This document shows, in pieces, positions 17,757-29,396 of a DNA stretch of 64,000 nucleotides (position 1 is the first letter of the stretch; each line of letters opens with the position of its first letter). The position numbers and the translations under genes were made by a program. The notes under the pieces were generated by a model. That model did no database searches. It was not told the DNA's origin and saw only the letters and a program-made list of their open reading frames with translations. The DNA comes from AP-15 sp963737145 (GTDB taxonomy: Bacteria; Pseudomonadota; Alphaproteobacteria; ATCC43930; CGMCC-115725), in NCBI GenBank assembly GCA_963737145.1, contig CAVTRO010000001.1, forward strand, positions 1,054,001 to 1,118,000, in the 5' to 3' direction.

Positions 17757-19064
17757 ATGGGGGACAAAGTGCTTGAAGTTGCCGTGCAGGAACAAGCTTG
17801 CCGCGCCGATCGCCATGCTGCCATCGAGCGGTTCGAAGCGGTAAGGCACGAAACCGAATCGCTGACCGCCAACTTGACGGCAGAGGATCAGTCGATCCAG
17901 TCGATGCCGGATGTCAGTCCGACCAAATGGCATGTCGGGCACACCACGTGGTTCTTCGAGACATTCCTGCTGGCCCGGTTCGACCCCGATTACCGCGTGC
18001 TCGACCCCGTCTTCGGCTATCTCTTCAATTCCTATTACGAGGCGGTCGGCCCGCGGCACCCGCGGCCCGAGCGCGGCCTGTTGTCGCGCCCGACCGTCGA
18101 TATCGTGATGGCCTACCGCGATCACGTTGGCTCGGCGATGGCTCGGCTGATCGAGCGGGTCGCCGAACCCGAGTGGAACGAGGTCGCGGCCCTGCTCGAG
18201 CTCGGCATTCACCACGAGCAACAACATCAGGAGCTGATCCTGATGGACATCAAGCACGTTTTCTCGCTCAACCCTCTGCTGCCCTCCTACCAGGCGCCGC
18301 ATTTGCAGGTGCAGGCCGCGGTGCACCCCCTCTCCTGGATAAACTTTGCCGGCGGTCTGAAGGAGGTCGGGCACCGGGGATCTGGGTTCGCATTTGACAA
18401 CGAGAGCCCCCGTCACAAGGTGTGGCTCGAGCCGTTTCGCCTCGCCACGCGGCCGGTGACCTGCGGCGAATATCTCGGCTTTATCGAGGACGCAGGTTAC
18501 CAAAGGCCGGAATTCTGGTTGTCAGACGGGTGGGCGGCGGTGCGCGCCCAGGGCTGGGAAGCCCCGCTCTATTGGCTTCGCGAATGCGAAGAGTGGTCGG
18601 TCTTTACGTTGTCCGGCTGCCGCCGGCTGAATCCGGCCGAGCCAGTATGCCACCTCAGCTTTTACGAAGCCGATGCCTTCGCCAGGTGGGCGGGGAAACG
18701 ATTGCCGACCGAAGCGGAATGGGAGACAGCTGCCGAGGACCTGCCGATATCGGGCAACTTCGGCGATCGGGGCCATTTTCACCCTTGCGCCGACGCCTCG
18801 TCGCACGCCGTCCCCGAGCTGCGGCAGATGTATGGCGACGTGTGGGAATGGACGGCGAGTCCCTATATCGCTTACCCCCGCTTTCGCCCGGCAGGCGGCG
18901 TGATCGGCGAATACAACGGGAAGTTCATGTGCAATCAGATCGTGCTGCGAGGCGGGTCGGCGATCACCCCGAGCGGGCATATCAGGGCCACTTATCGCAA
19001 TTTTTTCCCGCCATCGGCGCGTTGGGCCTTCGCCGGGCTGCGGCTGGCGGAGGACATTGGATGA
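17757..19064 (+). CDS. egtB: Ergothioneine sulfoxide synthase EgtB
   Basis: Non-heme iron enzyme that joins hercynine to a thiol donor (gamma-glutamylcysteine or cysteine) with O2. The N-terminal DinB-like domain carries candidate iron ligands His62 (KWHVGHTTWFF), His153 and His157 (HHEQQHQELILMD). The C-terminal FGE-like domain has GKRLPTEAEWE and YGDVWEWTASPY and ends RWAFAGLRLAED. It overlaps egtD by 4 bp. EgtC and EgtE are absent here. Confidence 0.94.
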   Translation: MGDKVLEVAVQEQACRADRHAAIERFEAVRHETESLTANLTAEDQSIQSMPDVSPTKWHVGHTTWFFETFLLARFDPDYRVLDPVFGYLFNSYYEAVGPRHPRPERGLLSRPTVDIVMAYRDHVGSAMARLIERVAEPEWNEVAALLELGIHHEQQHQELILMDIKHVFSLNPLLPSYQAPHLQVQAAVHPLSWINFAGGLKEVGHRGSGFAFDNESPRHKVWLEPFRLATRPVTCGEYLGFIEDAGYQRPEFWLSDGWAAVRAQGWEAPLYWLRECEEWSVFTLSGCRRLNPAEPVCHLSFYEADAFARWAGKRLPTEAEWETAAEDLPISGNFGDRGHFHPCADASSHAVPELRQMYGDVWEWTASPYIAYPRFRPAGGVIGEYNGKFMCNQIVLRGGSAITPSGHIRATYRNFFPPSARWAFAGLRLAEDIG

Positions 19065-20029
19065 GAAATGGCGCGCGCTTTGCCTTCCACGACCTGGCAC
19101 CCGGCGAAGAAAGCTTTCGGGATGCGGTGCTGGCGGGCCTCGCGCGCTCCCAGAAGCGGATTCCGTGCAAATTCTTTTATGACGCGCGCGGCTCGGCGCT
19201 GTTCGAGGAAATCTGCGGTCTGCCCGAATATTACCCAACCCGTACCGAGGTCGCGATCCTGGAAGAGAATTCCAGCGATATCGCGGCTCAGATGGGGCCG
19301 CATTGCCGCGTTATCGAGTTTGGCAGCGGCGCCAGCCAAAAGGTCCGCATCCTGCTCCAGGCGCTCGAGCGGCCCGCGGCTTATGTTCCGGTCGATATCT
19401 CGCGCGAACACTTGCGCGACGCCGCGATCAGTTTGGCCGAGGATTTTCCGTCGGTGCCGGTCATTGCCGTTTGCGCCGACTACACGCGCCCTTTTCCTCT
19501 GCCCTCATTCCCCGGCGCTGGAGGAAAGCGGGTCGGATTTTTTCCTGGCTCGACGATAGGCAATTTCGAGCCTGATGCGGCCGTCGCTTTTCTCGCCAAC
19601 TACGCGCATATCCTCGGGCCGGGAGCCGAAATGCTGATCGGCGTCGATCTGAAGAAAGAGACGGAGATCCTTGAGGCTGCCTATAACGACCAGGCCGGCG
19701 TGACCGCCGCGTTCAACCTCAACCTCCTCGAACGGGTCAATCGCGAGCTCGACGGCGACCTCGACATCGATCGGTTCGAGCACCTGGCATTCTACAGCAG
19801 TGCCGAAGGACGGGTCGAAATCTATATCCGCAGCCTCGTCGACCAAGCCGCCCGAATCGCGGGAAAGCGCTTTCGTTTCTCCAAGGACGAACTTATTCAC
19901 ACCGAATACTCTTACAAATATTCGGTGGCCGGATTTCGCGCCTTGGCCGCGCGCGCCCGCTTTCGTCCGGTCGACACCTGGACAGATCCCGCAGAACTGT
20001 TCAGCGTTCACTATTTCCGGTTGCGGTGA
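19061..20029 (+). CDS. egtD: L-histidine N-alpha-methyltransferase EgtD
   Basis: Makes hercynine by trimethylating histidine with SAM. The ATG at 19061 overlaps the egtB stop; the same frame runs upstream to 18422, but that part is only egtB read in another frame. Motifs are FFYDARGSALFEEICGLPEY, VIEFGSGASQKVRILLQAL, FFPGSTIGNFEP and HTEYSYKYS. The 322-residue length is typical. It is convergent with the oxoamine synthase gene, 19 bp apart. Confidence 0.95.
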   Translation: MRNGARFAFHDLAPGEESFRDAVLAGLARSQKRIPCKFFYDARGSALFEEICGLPEYYPTRTEVAILEENSSDIAAQMGPHCRVIEFGSGASQKVRILLQALERPAAYVPVDISREHLRDAAISLAEDFPSVPVIAVCADYTRPFPLPSFPGAGGKRVGFFPGSTIGNFEPDAAVAFLANYAHILGPGAEMLIGVDLKKETEILEAAYNDQAGVTAAFNLNLLERVNRELDGDLDIDRFEHLAFYSSAEGRVEIYIRSLVDQAARIAGKRFRFSKDELIHTEYSYKYSVAGFRALAARARFRPVDTWTDPAELFSVHYFRLR

Positions 20030-20048
20030 GGAGGCCCGGCCCCAACCT

Positions 20049-21449
20049 CTATCGTGATAACAAATTCCGTGTCCCGAGGTGCCGCGCGACCGCCGCCAAG
20101 TCGCTCGGCTCCGACATCACTCGGCGATTCTCGTCCAACAATATTGCGATGGCAGTTCTGATCTGTTCCTCGGTGTGCGAGGCGGTCAGGAAAAAGCGGA
20201 GTCGGGCGGCTCGCTCCGGCACCGCCGGGTAGAGGATCGGCTGGACATTTACCCCTCGCTCGAACAGCGCCTGCGCAAGGCGCCCGGCGCGGATCGAGCT
20301 GCCGGTAACGATCGGCACAATCGAAGCCCCGATAGAGCCGCCGACATCCAGACCGCCTTCCCGCGCGAGCCGGAGGAACAGCGTGGCCCGGTCATTGAGC
20401 CGGCGCACGCGCTCCGGCTCGCGTTCGAGAAGTTCGAGCGCGGCGAGCGCCGCGGCAGCCGCCGGCGGCGGCATCCCGACCGAAAAGACGAAGCCAGGCG
20501 CCGCCACTTTCAAAAAATCCACCAGGTCCTTGCTGCCGGCAATATAGCCGCCGCAAGAGACAAGGCTCTTGCTGAGAGTGCCCATCCATATGTCGACCTC
20601 CCCGGGATCGACGCCAAACCGGTCGGCGGTGCCGAAACCCCGCGGCCCGAGCACACCCAGCGCGTGCGCTTCATCGACCATCAGCCAAGCTCGATTGCGG
20701 CGGGCGGCAGCGATGAAGGCCGGCAGATCGGGGACATCGCCGTCCATGCTGTAATGCCCCTCGATGACGAGAAGCGCATGCCCGTTGCGCGGGCGCGTTT
20801 CGCGAAGCAGCCGATCGGCGGCTTCGTGATCGAGATGCGGAAACGGCACACGCCGCGCCCCGGAAAGCATCGCGCCCTGAACAATGCTGTTGTGAATGAG
20901 CGCATCATGCACGATCACGTCGTCGCGGCCGAGCAGATGTCCGATCACTGTGACGTTCGTCGAATGGCCACCAACCAGGACGACGCAGTCCTCGGTTCCG
21001 TGGACGCGAGCGAGTGCGCGCTCCAGATCGCGATGAACCGGGCGCTCGCCGGAGACCGGACGGCTCGCCGAGACGGAAGTCCCGTATCGGTCGATCGCGG
21101 CCCTCGCGGCGCTCACGATCTCCGGATGCCCGTTCAGACCGATGTAATTGTAGGATGCGAAATTGACGAAAGAGCGGCCGTCGATCGCCGTCTCGGCCCC
21201 GGCAATTCCTTCGTGCACGCGAAAGAACGGATCGGATATGCCGAGAAACTCCGCGGCTTCGCGGATCATCCGAATTTCTCGAAACCCCTCCAGCTTTGAT
21301 ACGTCCAGGCGGGCGGCGCGGTCATCATTCTGCGGGTCGGAGCTGCGCACGACACGCTGCGATCGCGCTGGAGCAGTCGAAGAAAGCTTCTCGATCAGGA
21401 GCGACTTCGCCTGAGCAGACAGGCCGAACAGGTTCCGGCGCGGTTCCAT
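20049..21449 (-). CDS. Alpha-oxoamine synthase (RkpG/8-amino-7-oxononanoate synthase family)
   Basis: PLP enzyme that condenses an amino acid with an acyl thioester, with loss of CO2. The PLP lysine is Lys294 in MGTLSKSLVSCGGY, and other markers are VDEAHALGVLGPRGFG and GHSTNVTVIGHLLG. The 466-residue chain carries an extension of about 50 residues before the catalytic fold (SAQAKSLLIEKLSS). It starts 3 bp after the polyketide synthase stop, so coupled translation is likely. By analogy with RkpG and fungal PKS partners, it probably releases the synthase's chain as an amino ketone. The amino acid substrate cannot be read from sequence. Confidence 0.85.
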   Translation of the reverse strand: MEPRRNLFGLSAQAKSLLIEKLSSTAPARSQRVVRSSDPQNDDRAARLDVSKLEGFREIRMIREAAEFLGISDPFFRVHEGIAGAETAIDGRSFVNFASYNYIGLNGHPEIVSAARAAIDRYGTSVSASRPVSGERPVHRDLERALARVHGTEDCVVLVGGHSTNVTVIGHLLGRDDVIVHDALIHNSIVQGAMLSGARRVPFPHLDHEAADRLLRETRPRNGHALLVIEGHYSMDGDVPDLPAFIAAARRNRAWLMVDEAHALGVLGPRGFGTADRFGVDPGEVDIWMGTLSKSLVSCGGYIAGSKDLVDFLKVAAPGFVFSVGMPPPAAAAALAALELLEREPERVRRLNDRATLFLRLAREGGLDVGGSIGASIVPIVTGSSIRAGRLAQALFERGVNVQPILYPAVPERAARLRFFLTASHTEEQIRTAIAILLDENRRVMSEPSDLAAVARHLGTRNLLSR

Positions 21450-21452
21450 CGG

Positions 21453-24400
21453 CTATTCCGCGGCCACCGATTTCGGCTCTACCCTTGCGGAGGTTGTATG
21501 TGCATCGTGCGCAGAAGAGGGCAACTCATCCATCCCCTCGTGACGTGCGACCAGGGTGATCAGTTCACCGTTCTTCGGTCCGGTCGAGATTGCCGTGGCC
21601 AGCCGCCCCGCAATCGATGCCACGCTCGTTCCTTCGGCGAGTGAAACCAGCGGCAGATTGACCCGTAGCCGGCTTTCGAGAGCGAGGCGAAGCTCGACCG
21701 CCATCAACGAGTCCATCCCCATTTCCGAAAGCGGACGACGCGGGTCGATCCCGCTCGCCGGCAGCCGTAAAATCGTCGCCGCTTCCTCGGCAATTACGGT
21801 TTTGAGCAGGGCAAGGGCGGCATCCGAGTTGAGACCGGCTAGCCGCTCGCCGAATGACTCGTCTGAGGTGGAGCTCAAGCTGCTGACGCGGGCTTCCGAA
21901 AACATCCGGCTGGCGAGTATCGGCAGAAAACGCCGGGCTTCGTTCCAATTGGTTTCGGTGAAGGCGACCACGGGCAATCCGCTCGCCATCATCGCGGGCA
22001 ATCCCGCCAGCGCTTCGGCCGCTGAGGTTGGTTTCGCGCCGAGCCGCCGCACGAGCGCATCGCGGGTCTCCGGCCTCTCGGCCAGATAGCCGGCATCCGC
22101 GATTGGACCCCAGGCGACCGCGAGCGCGCACCGCCCCTCCGCCCTGCGCCGTCTTGCCAAGGCTTCGAGAGTCGCGTTCGCTGCCACATAGGCGCCTTGG
22201 GCGGGCGCGCCGACCAAAGTCGTCGCCGAGGAGAACAGCAAGAACAATTCGACGGGATCGTCCCGGGTTAGGGCGTCGAGCGCCAACGCCCCGCCGAGTT
22301 TTGGCCGAAGCACCGCCTGCACACGCGCAATCTCGACCTCCGAGGCGAGACCATCGTCGATAGCCGACGCGGCGTGCACGATGCCGCGGAGCGGCGCTTG
22401 GGTCGCCCGGATCGCCGAGAGGACCCCGGCCAAGGAAGCGCGGTCGGCGACGTCCCCGCAATACACGCGCGCTTCGGCGCCGGCGGCTTCGAGCTGTCTG
22501 ATTCTCGCGTCGCATCCCGGAGTGTCCGACCCGCGGCGACCGATCAGTGCGATCGAGCCGGCGCCGCGCGCAGCCAGCCACCGCGCCGCCTCGAAACCGA
22601 ACCCCTCGACACCGCCGGTGACGAGATAGGTTCCATCGCGCCGCAGCATTATCGCCGGCGGCTCGCGAAGCCGTACGCCGGCGTTGCCGCGCGGTTCGAG
22701 GACAAGCTTACCGATATGACCCGACGACTGCATGAGCCGAATCGCATCATCGAGCTCGCCAAACGCGAAGGTCCGGTGAGCTAGTGGCCGGATAGCCCCT
22801 TCGGTAAGGGCCGCCGATACCTCGCGCAACAGGTCGCGGGCCAAATCCGGCCGGCGTGTGGGCAGCTGGTCGATATCGATCGCGAAATAGGAGATATTCT
22901 GGCGAAGCGGTCGCAGGTGAATTCGCCGATTGAGATAAAGATCGCGTTTCCCGAGTTCGAGGAAGCGGCCAAATGGTCTGAGGACCTCAAGGCTGCGCTC
23001 CATCGCCTCGCCACTTAGCGAGTTGAGCACGACATCGACGCCTTGCCCCCCGGTGATCTCGCGCACCTCGTTGCAAAACCCGAGATCGCGCGAGTCGAGG
23101 ACATAATCGGCGCCGGCCAGGCGCAGGAACGATCGCTTCACCTCCGATCCGGCCGTGGCGATCACAACCGCGCCGCAATGCTTGGCGTACTAAATCGCGG
23201 CAAGCCCCACGCCACCGGCGGCGGCATGAACGAGGACATGTTCCCCGGGTGCAAGCTTTGCCAGATGCCCCAGCGCGTATTTCACCGTGACGAAGGTAAC
23301 GGGAACTGTTGCGGCTGCCGCGAAACTCATTCGCGGCGGGATCGACGCCAGCGCATCCGCCATCGTCACGACGCGCGTGCCGAGCGAGGCCGGAGCAAAC
23401 CCCATGACCCGATCGCCGACCGTCCACCCTTCCACATCCGAGCCGACGGAGCGGATGATGCCGGCGCATTCCAGCCCGAAGGTCGCTCCAGCAAACCCGT
23501 CGATCAGCGCTTCTTCTGGCAATAGGCCCATTGCCCACATCATGTCGCGGAAATTGAGCCCCGCAGCATGCACCTCGACCTCGACTTGGCCGGGTCCGAC
23601 GGGTCCCGGTGACGCGACCTCCCACCCGAGCGAATCGAGACCTCCGGGATGGCGGCTGCCCAGTGTCAGGACGTCGGCGGGATCTGCCAATCGCGGCGGA
23701 AGACCACGGCGCACCCGCAGGACGTGCCGTCCTTCGGATGTCCAGACAATCTCCTCATCGGTGCTGGGGGCCGACAACTCGGTGGCGATTTGCCGGGCGC
23801 GTTCATTCGCCGCCTGGGCTGCCGGCAGATCAACCAGGCGCAGCGAGAGCCGTGGCATCTCGTTAGCGAGCACGCGTGCGAAACTCCATATCGCGCCGCC
23901 AACGAGACCCGCCGCCTCGCCCATCTCTGATGACTGCTGGGCATCACAGGTAATGACCCAAAGCTCCGAGCGGCGCTCTGCGGCCTGGGTCGCCACTCGC
24001 GCCAATGCAGCGATTTGCTGCGAGCCGTGTTCGGTCGGGTCACCGAGGCACAATCCGTCGGCTATGAAGAGAATAGTCGCCGGCAACGCATCGCTGCCGC
24101 TTTGATCCTGCACTTCGCCGCCAGGCGGGTCCGGCTGACCAGTGAGCTCAACACGGTGGCCAGCCTTGCCGAGGCAATCACACACCGCGCCGGCGAATGC
24201 CGCATCTGCGGCAACGACCAAGATGGAACGCGGTTCGCCCGGATCCGCGCAGGAACCCTTCTCGCTGGCCGGGGCGGTTCCCCAGAATACCGCACATGGC
24301 CAAGGCGTCCAGGCGCTCGCTGCCGCGTCGGGGGACCGGAACCCCGCCGCAGCGAGTTCGGCGCACCACTCTTCGGCCGAACGGAGAGGCGATCCATGGC

Positions 24401-27400
24401 TCGCTCGCGAGCCAGCGCGCCACCATCCGGGTCCCTGGCCAAAGACCATGTCCCAGAGCGGGTTCGGCTCGGGCTCGACCGCGACAAAAACGCCGCTGGG
24501 AGCGATAAGCCTGCGCAGATCCGCGAAAACGTTGGCGTCGAGCTGCAGGCGCGCACAAGCGTTTACTGCCAGGATTATATCGAAGCCGGTCTGGTCCAGC
24601 GCCTCCGTTCCATCCTGCGGTGACCACCGGCGGGCCGAAACCCCATTGAACAACTCCGCCAGGAACGACAGTCGAGCGCTTTGTTCGGCATCGCCGCTGG
24701 TCGCGACATAGCTGAGAGCGGCGCCGGATTGTGCCAGACGGTCGAGCACGCGGCGGGTCGCCCCACCTCCGATCGCGCCGAGCTCGAGAATGCGCAGCGG
24801 CCGGCCGCGGGGCCAATTTGTCCCGATCTCCTGCAGCGTATCGCATAGCAGCCCGATATTGGCAGCGCTCGCCGGCGAAGAGTGGAGCAGATGCTCCGTC
24901 ATCGAAGCGAGTAAGGCGTCCGGCGCCCGCGGCCCGCTGGCGAGAAGGTTCGGGAGGCTGTTGACGGCGGCGGCTGCGAGGGCGAGCTCTCCAACCAGAT
25001 CTGGCGCATCCGCGAGCAGCAACCGCCAGACTTCCTCGACATCGGGCAAAACGGTCGCCGCCTCGATCCGCCATTCCGATCCGGTCTCGAAGGCAGCATC
25101 GAACCGTTCGAGCAGGCGCAGCGCCCATTCGGCAATTTCGGCGGAAGCCGGCGCGAGCAGCCCGGTCTCGATAAGCTCTTCGATCCTGAAGGGGCGACCG
25201 ATATCGACGATGCGCGTCATCGATCGAAGCGCTATCGAGCCGATCAGCGCTTCCAGCAGCAGAGCCTGTTCAAGCCGCGCGGGATCGGGCTCGCGAGCGT
25301 CGGCAAGACGTAAAATTAACGTGGCCAAGCGTTCCACTACCGAAGCACTGGCAAACTCCGCCAATGGCGCCGGGACGAGATCGACGCGCATCGCGCGCTC
25401 CTCGATCGCTCCCCCGCGTGCCAGCTCGACCCGACGGAACCAGCACTCCGCAAGTTCAGCGACGAGATCACCGTCACCGTCGCAAAGCGCAATATCGGCG
25501 GATACCGACCGGATGCCGAGCCGCGTGAGCCGCAATTCAGCGCGCCGCGGAAGCCGTCCGAACGGTGCCAAAAACCGCACGCGACCGAAACGCCAAGGAA
25601 GAAAGCTCTTACCCCGAACCTCTTCCCGGCCGTCGGCCAACAGCCCGATCAGCGCCTGCAGGGCGCCGTCGAGCAAGGCCGGGTGAACGAGATAAGGCTC
25701 GAAATCCCCCGCCACGGGCGAGGGATCGAGATGTGCGACCGCAGCTTCCGGTCCAGTGATCTCGATCAGGCTCACGGTTCTAAACCGAGCGCCGTAATCG
25801 AGCCCCGCGAGCCGCGCCAGTTCATAGAGGGTCTGCGCGTCGATCCGACGGCTCGCCGGTCCGCCAGCCGAAAAGCGCAGCGTCCGGCGGGCATCGGTTT
25901 CCGCGCCGAGACGTCCGACAGCATGAACCGTAAAGGGTTCGTTCGACAGGCGCGCGCGGCTCGCCAGCTCCCAATCGCTATCCTCGGAGCCGATCACCGC
26001 GCGAAGCTCGCGCATTCGACCTTTCTCGAATGGCAGGGGGCGTCGCACTTCGAGATCGCGCAGTTCGAGTACGGGCGCCTCCGGCCACTGCAATCTGGCA
26101 GCGGCGCAAGCCATCTCCAGAATCCCAGCCGCCGGAAGGATCGGCACGCCCTCGATCGCGTGGTCGCCGATCCACGGCAGCACCTGCTCGTCGAGGTGGT
26201 TGATCCAACAGGGTACCGGACTGCGCTGACGAAAGCCGAGAAGCGGGTGCTCGAAGGGCATATTTGCTGGATCGGTGCCCTCGGCCGTGAGGCCGAACCA
26301 GAAGCTCTGACGATCCCAAGGATAAAGCGGCAGCCCGCGCGGGTCGGCCGTGCCGTCGAAGCGAGGGGATCGCGTAAAGTCGTATCCGGCGACGTGGCAA
26401 TTGGCGCCAATTGCTGGAAATGGGTCGCCATCGAACGGCTTGCGAGAAAGCGTTGCGAGCACGCGCCCATCCACTTTCGCCGCACGCAGGGCATCTGTCA
26501 GATAGGACTGCAGAATTGCCGTCGGGCCGATCTCGAGGAAAATGCGGTAGCCCTCGGCGGTCAGGAACGCGGCGGCTTCGGCGAAGCGCACCGGGCTGCG
26601 GATATTCCGCCACCAATAGCCGGCATCGAGCGAGTTGTCCTCGACCACCTGACCGGTCACGGTCGATACCAGCATCGACGTCGGATATCTGGATGAAAGG
26701 CCGCTTAGGCTCTCGAGCAGATCCTTGCGGATCGGATCCATCTGACGCGAGTGAAACGCAAAATCGAGATCGAGCGAGCGAAACCAGAGGCCGCGGCGTT
26801 TCGCCTCGCCTTCCAAACGCTCGATTTCGGCGCTGGGTCCCGAGACGGTCACCGAATGCGTAGCGTTTAGCGCGGCGATCTCCGCCGGACTATCGAGCCC
26901 GTCGAGAAAGTCGCGCGCCGCCTCCGGAGCGAGCGCCAGCGCCGCCATTCGGCCCTTTCCCTGGGTGCGCTGCTGGTATCGGCTGCGCGCTGTAACAACC
27001 CGCCCGGCTTCTTCGAGGGATAGGGCACCCGCCGCCCAGGCGGCTGCAATCTCGCCGACACTGTGGCCGAGGTTTCCGGAGGCGCTGACACCGATCTCAC
27101 GCAATGCTTCGACGATGCCGACCTGTACTGCGAAGAGGAGTGGCTGTGCGATGTCGGCGCGTGCCATCGCTCCGGCATCGGCGCCGCCTTCGAGAAATGC
27201 GATGACCGACCAGCCGAGCTCCGGCCAAAGGATCCGGTCAACAACTTCGATCGCGCCGCGGAAGGCCGCGTTGCTGCGCAACGCATCGCGACCCATGCCA
27301 ACGAATTGCGCCCCGTTTCCCGAGAAGACGAAGGCGAGCTTGCCTTCCCGAACTCCGGTACCGGCTATAAGGAGGGGCGATGGCTCGTCGTTTAGAAACC

Positions 27401-28908
27401 CGCCGAGCGCCTGCGCCGTCGCGGCCGGATCCTGCGCCAGCGCAACAAGTCGGTGCGGATGCTGGTCACGCCCGCGGGCAGCCGCCCGCAGCAGCATTGG
27501 CGCGCGCTCCAGCGAAACTTCGGCGAGCACGGCGCGCCAGCTCTGAACGAGGGATCGCAGCGATGTTTCGGTCTGTGCCGAGACGACCAGAGGTGGAAGC
27601 GGCCCTGCTGCGGGCGCCTCGTCGCGCCGGGTCGCGCGGGCCAGCACGACATGGGCATTGGTCCCGCCAAACCCGAAAGAGTTGACGCCGGCGTAAGGTC
27701 GCTCGGGCGCCTGCGCCGGCTCGATGTTGCGAACCAGCCGGAGGTTCAGCGCTTCGAACGGGATTTTCGGGTTGGGCCTCTCGCAATGGATGGTGGGCGG
27801 GATGACTTCTCGATCGAGCGCGAGCGCCGCCTTCAGCAGCCCGGCCATGCCTGACGCCGGCTCCAGGTGGCCGATATTGGTCTTTACCGATCCGATGGGG
27901 AGCGGAATAGACCGACTCTGTCCTAGAGCATGCCCGACGGCGGCGGCCTCGATCGGGTCGCCCGCCGCTGTGCCCGTACCGTGCATCTCGACGAATGCGA
28001 GGTCGTCCGGAGCAATGCCCACGGTGTCGTACACCGCCCGCAATAGAGACGCTTGCGCTGATTCGCTCGGGGAGCGACAGACCGATCGTGCGGCCGTCGG
28101 AATTGACCGCGGAAGCCCGTATGACCGCGTGGATCCGATTCTTGGCGGCGATCGCATCAGCGAGCGGTTTCAGGATTATGACGGCCCCGCCCTCGCCTCG
28201 AACGTAGCCGTCTGCTCGCTCGTCAAAGGCAAAGCAGCGGCCGCGCCGGGAAAGCATCGAGGCGCGCGAGAACCCGATGAAAGGATAGGGCGCGAGCAGA
28301 AGGTTGATCCCGCCGACGATAGCGGCGGCGATCCTTTTGTTGCGAATCGCCTCGCAAGCATGGTGGAGAGCGACGAGCGAGGATGAGCACGCCGTGTCGA
28401 CGGCGAGGCTCGGCCCGCGCAGATCGAAAATGTAGGATATTCGGTTTGCCAGGATGCTGAGAGTGCTCCCGGTCATGAAATAGGAATTGGCACCCGCCGG
28501 GTCTCCTAACCTCAGGTCGGAGTAATCGGTAGTAGAGGCGCCAATATAGACGCCCGTAGCACTGCCCGACATCTTGCTGGGCGGGATGCCGGCGTCTTCG
28601 AACGCGTGCCACGCGAGTTCCAGCAGGAGTCGCTGCTGAGGATCGATCTGCGCTGCTTCCCGCGGTGAGATGCCGAAGAAGGAAGGCTCGAACAGGTCTA
28701 CGCCGGAGATTAGCCCGGCAGACCAGGTATAGCTCTTGCCCGGCTCACTGCGGTCGGGGTGGTAATAGAAGCGAGTCGACCACCGCCGGTCATCGACTTC
28801 GGAGACGGCATCGCGGCCCGTTGCGAGCAGCTGCCAGAACTCGTCGAGGTTTTCGGCCCCGGGGAATTGGCAGGACGCTCCGACGATCGCTATGGATTCG
28901 TCAGTCAT
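21453..28908 (-). pseudogene. Highly reducing type I polyketide/fatty acid synthase (RkpA-like), interrupted by one frameshift and one amber codon
   Basis: One module of about 2,480 residues. KS runs about 28908-27630 (Cys in VDTACSSSLVALH; EMHGTGTAAGDP; NIGHLEPASGM). AT is about 27330-26430 (GHSVGEIAAAW). DH is about 26260-25380 (GDHAIEGVPILPAAG). cMT is about 25400-24230 (LRILELGAIGGGATRR). ER is about 23700-22700 (AAGLNFRDMMWAMG). KR is about 22660-22080 (TGGVEGFGFEAA; Ser/Tyr/Asn in LLFSSATT and GAYVAANA). ACP is about 21810-21570 (MGMDSLMAVEL). There is no thioesterase. An extra C in a run of four (28069-28072) breaks KS, and TAG at 23190-23192 replaces an expected Gln codon in ER. All domains are otherwise intact, so the damage is recent or artefactual. 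Confidence 0.9.
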
Positions 28909-29396
28909 AGCGTAAGAACAAAATGCGCAACCCTAGGAAAAACTTCGGTGACCTTTGCAGCCTAACCTTCTTTACCTGCGCGGAAGAGTCAAACGTTAGA
29001 TATGCCATTGATCCCCAATGTCGCAGGCCCGCCTACTAACTGCCCGTCAAACCAGCTGGAAAGACTGCGGCAGGCGCGCGACTGTCTCCCCTGTCCCCCT
29101 GACCATTGGAGCCTTCCCCCACGACCCGGCGGGCGGCTGTTGATCGCACCGCTGGATTTTAGTCGTATAAGACGCCGTTCATGTCAACCTTGGCGAGGAA
29201 AACCGCCCGCAAACGGCTCTGGGCTTCCCAGCCGGCTTGTCGGCAAGAGCTTGCCTCTTCCGAACCGCATGGACGGCGGCTGGCCACGCGCGTAATTTGG
29301 CAGACCGGTTGATCTCTGGGGATGCCGCGCGCGCGATGCCGAGCGGCGGACGAACAAGGGCCGGCGGGCCACGCTGCGACTTCACGGGCACGAACC
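28909..29396. other. Divergent intergenic region between PKS and luciferase-like monooxygenase genes
   Basis: About 490 bp without a convincing ORF; short minus-strand frames have no family character. Bases 28910-29010 are more AT-rich than their surroundings and contain a TTGACT on the minus strand (reverse complement at about 28988), which could serve the PKS promoter. No strong -10 is evident. No clear operator palindrome was seen. Confidence 0.5.

Noticed and set aside
18422..19060. N-terminal extension of the egtD frame by 213 codons
   Set aside because: This segment is egtB read in another frame; the ATG at 19061 in the stop overlap is the natural start.
20079..21299. 406-residue plus-strand ORF opposite the oxoamine synthase
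   Set aside because: Shadow frame with no motifs; the minus strand carries the PLP enzyme signatures.
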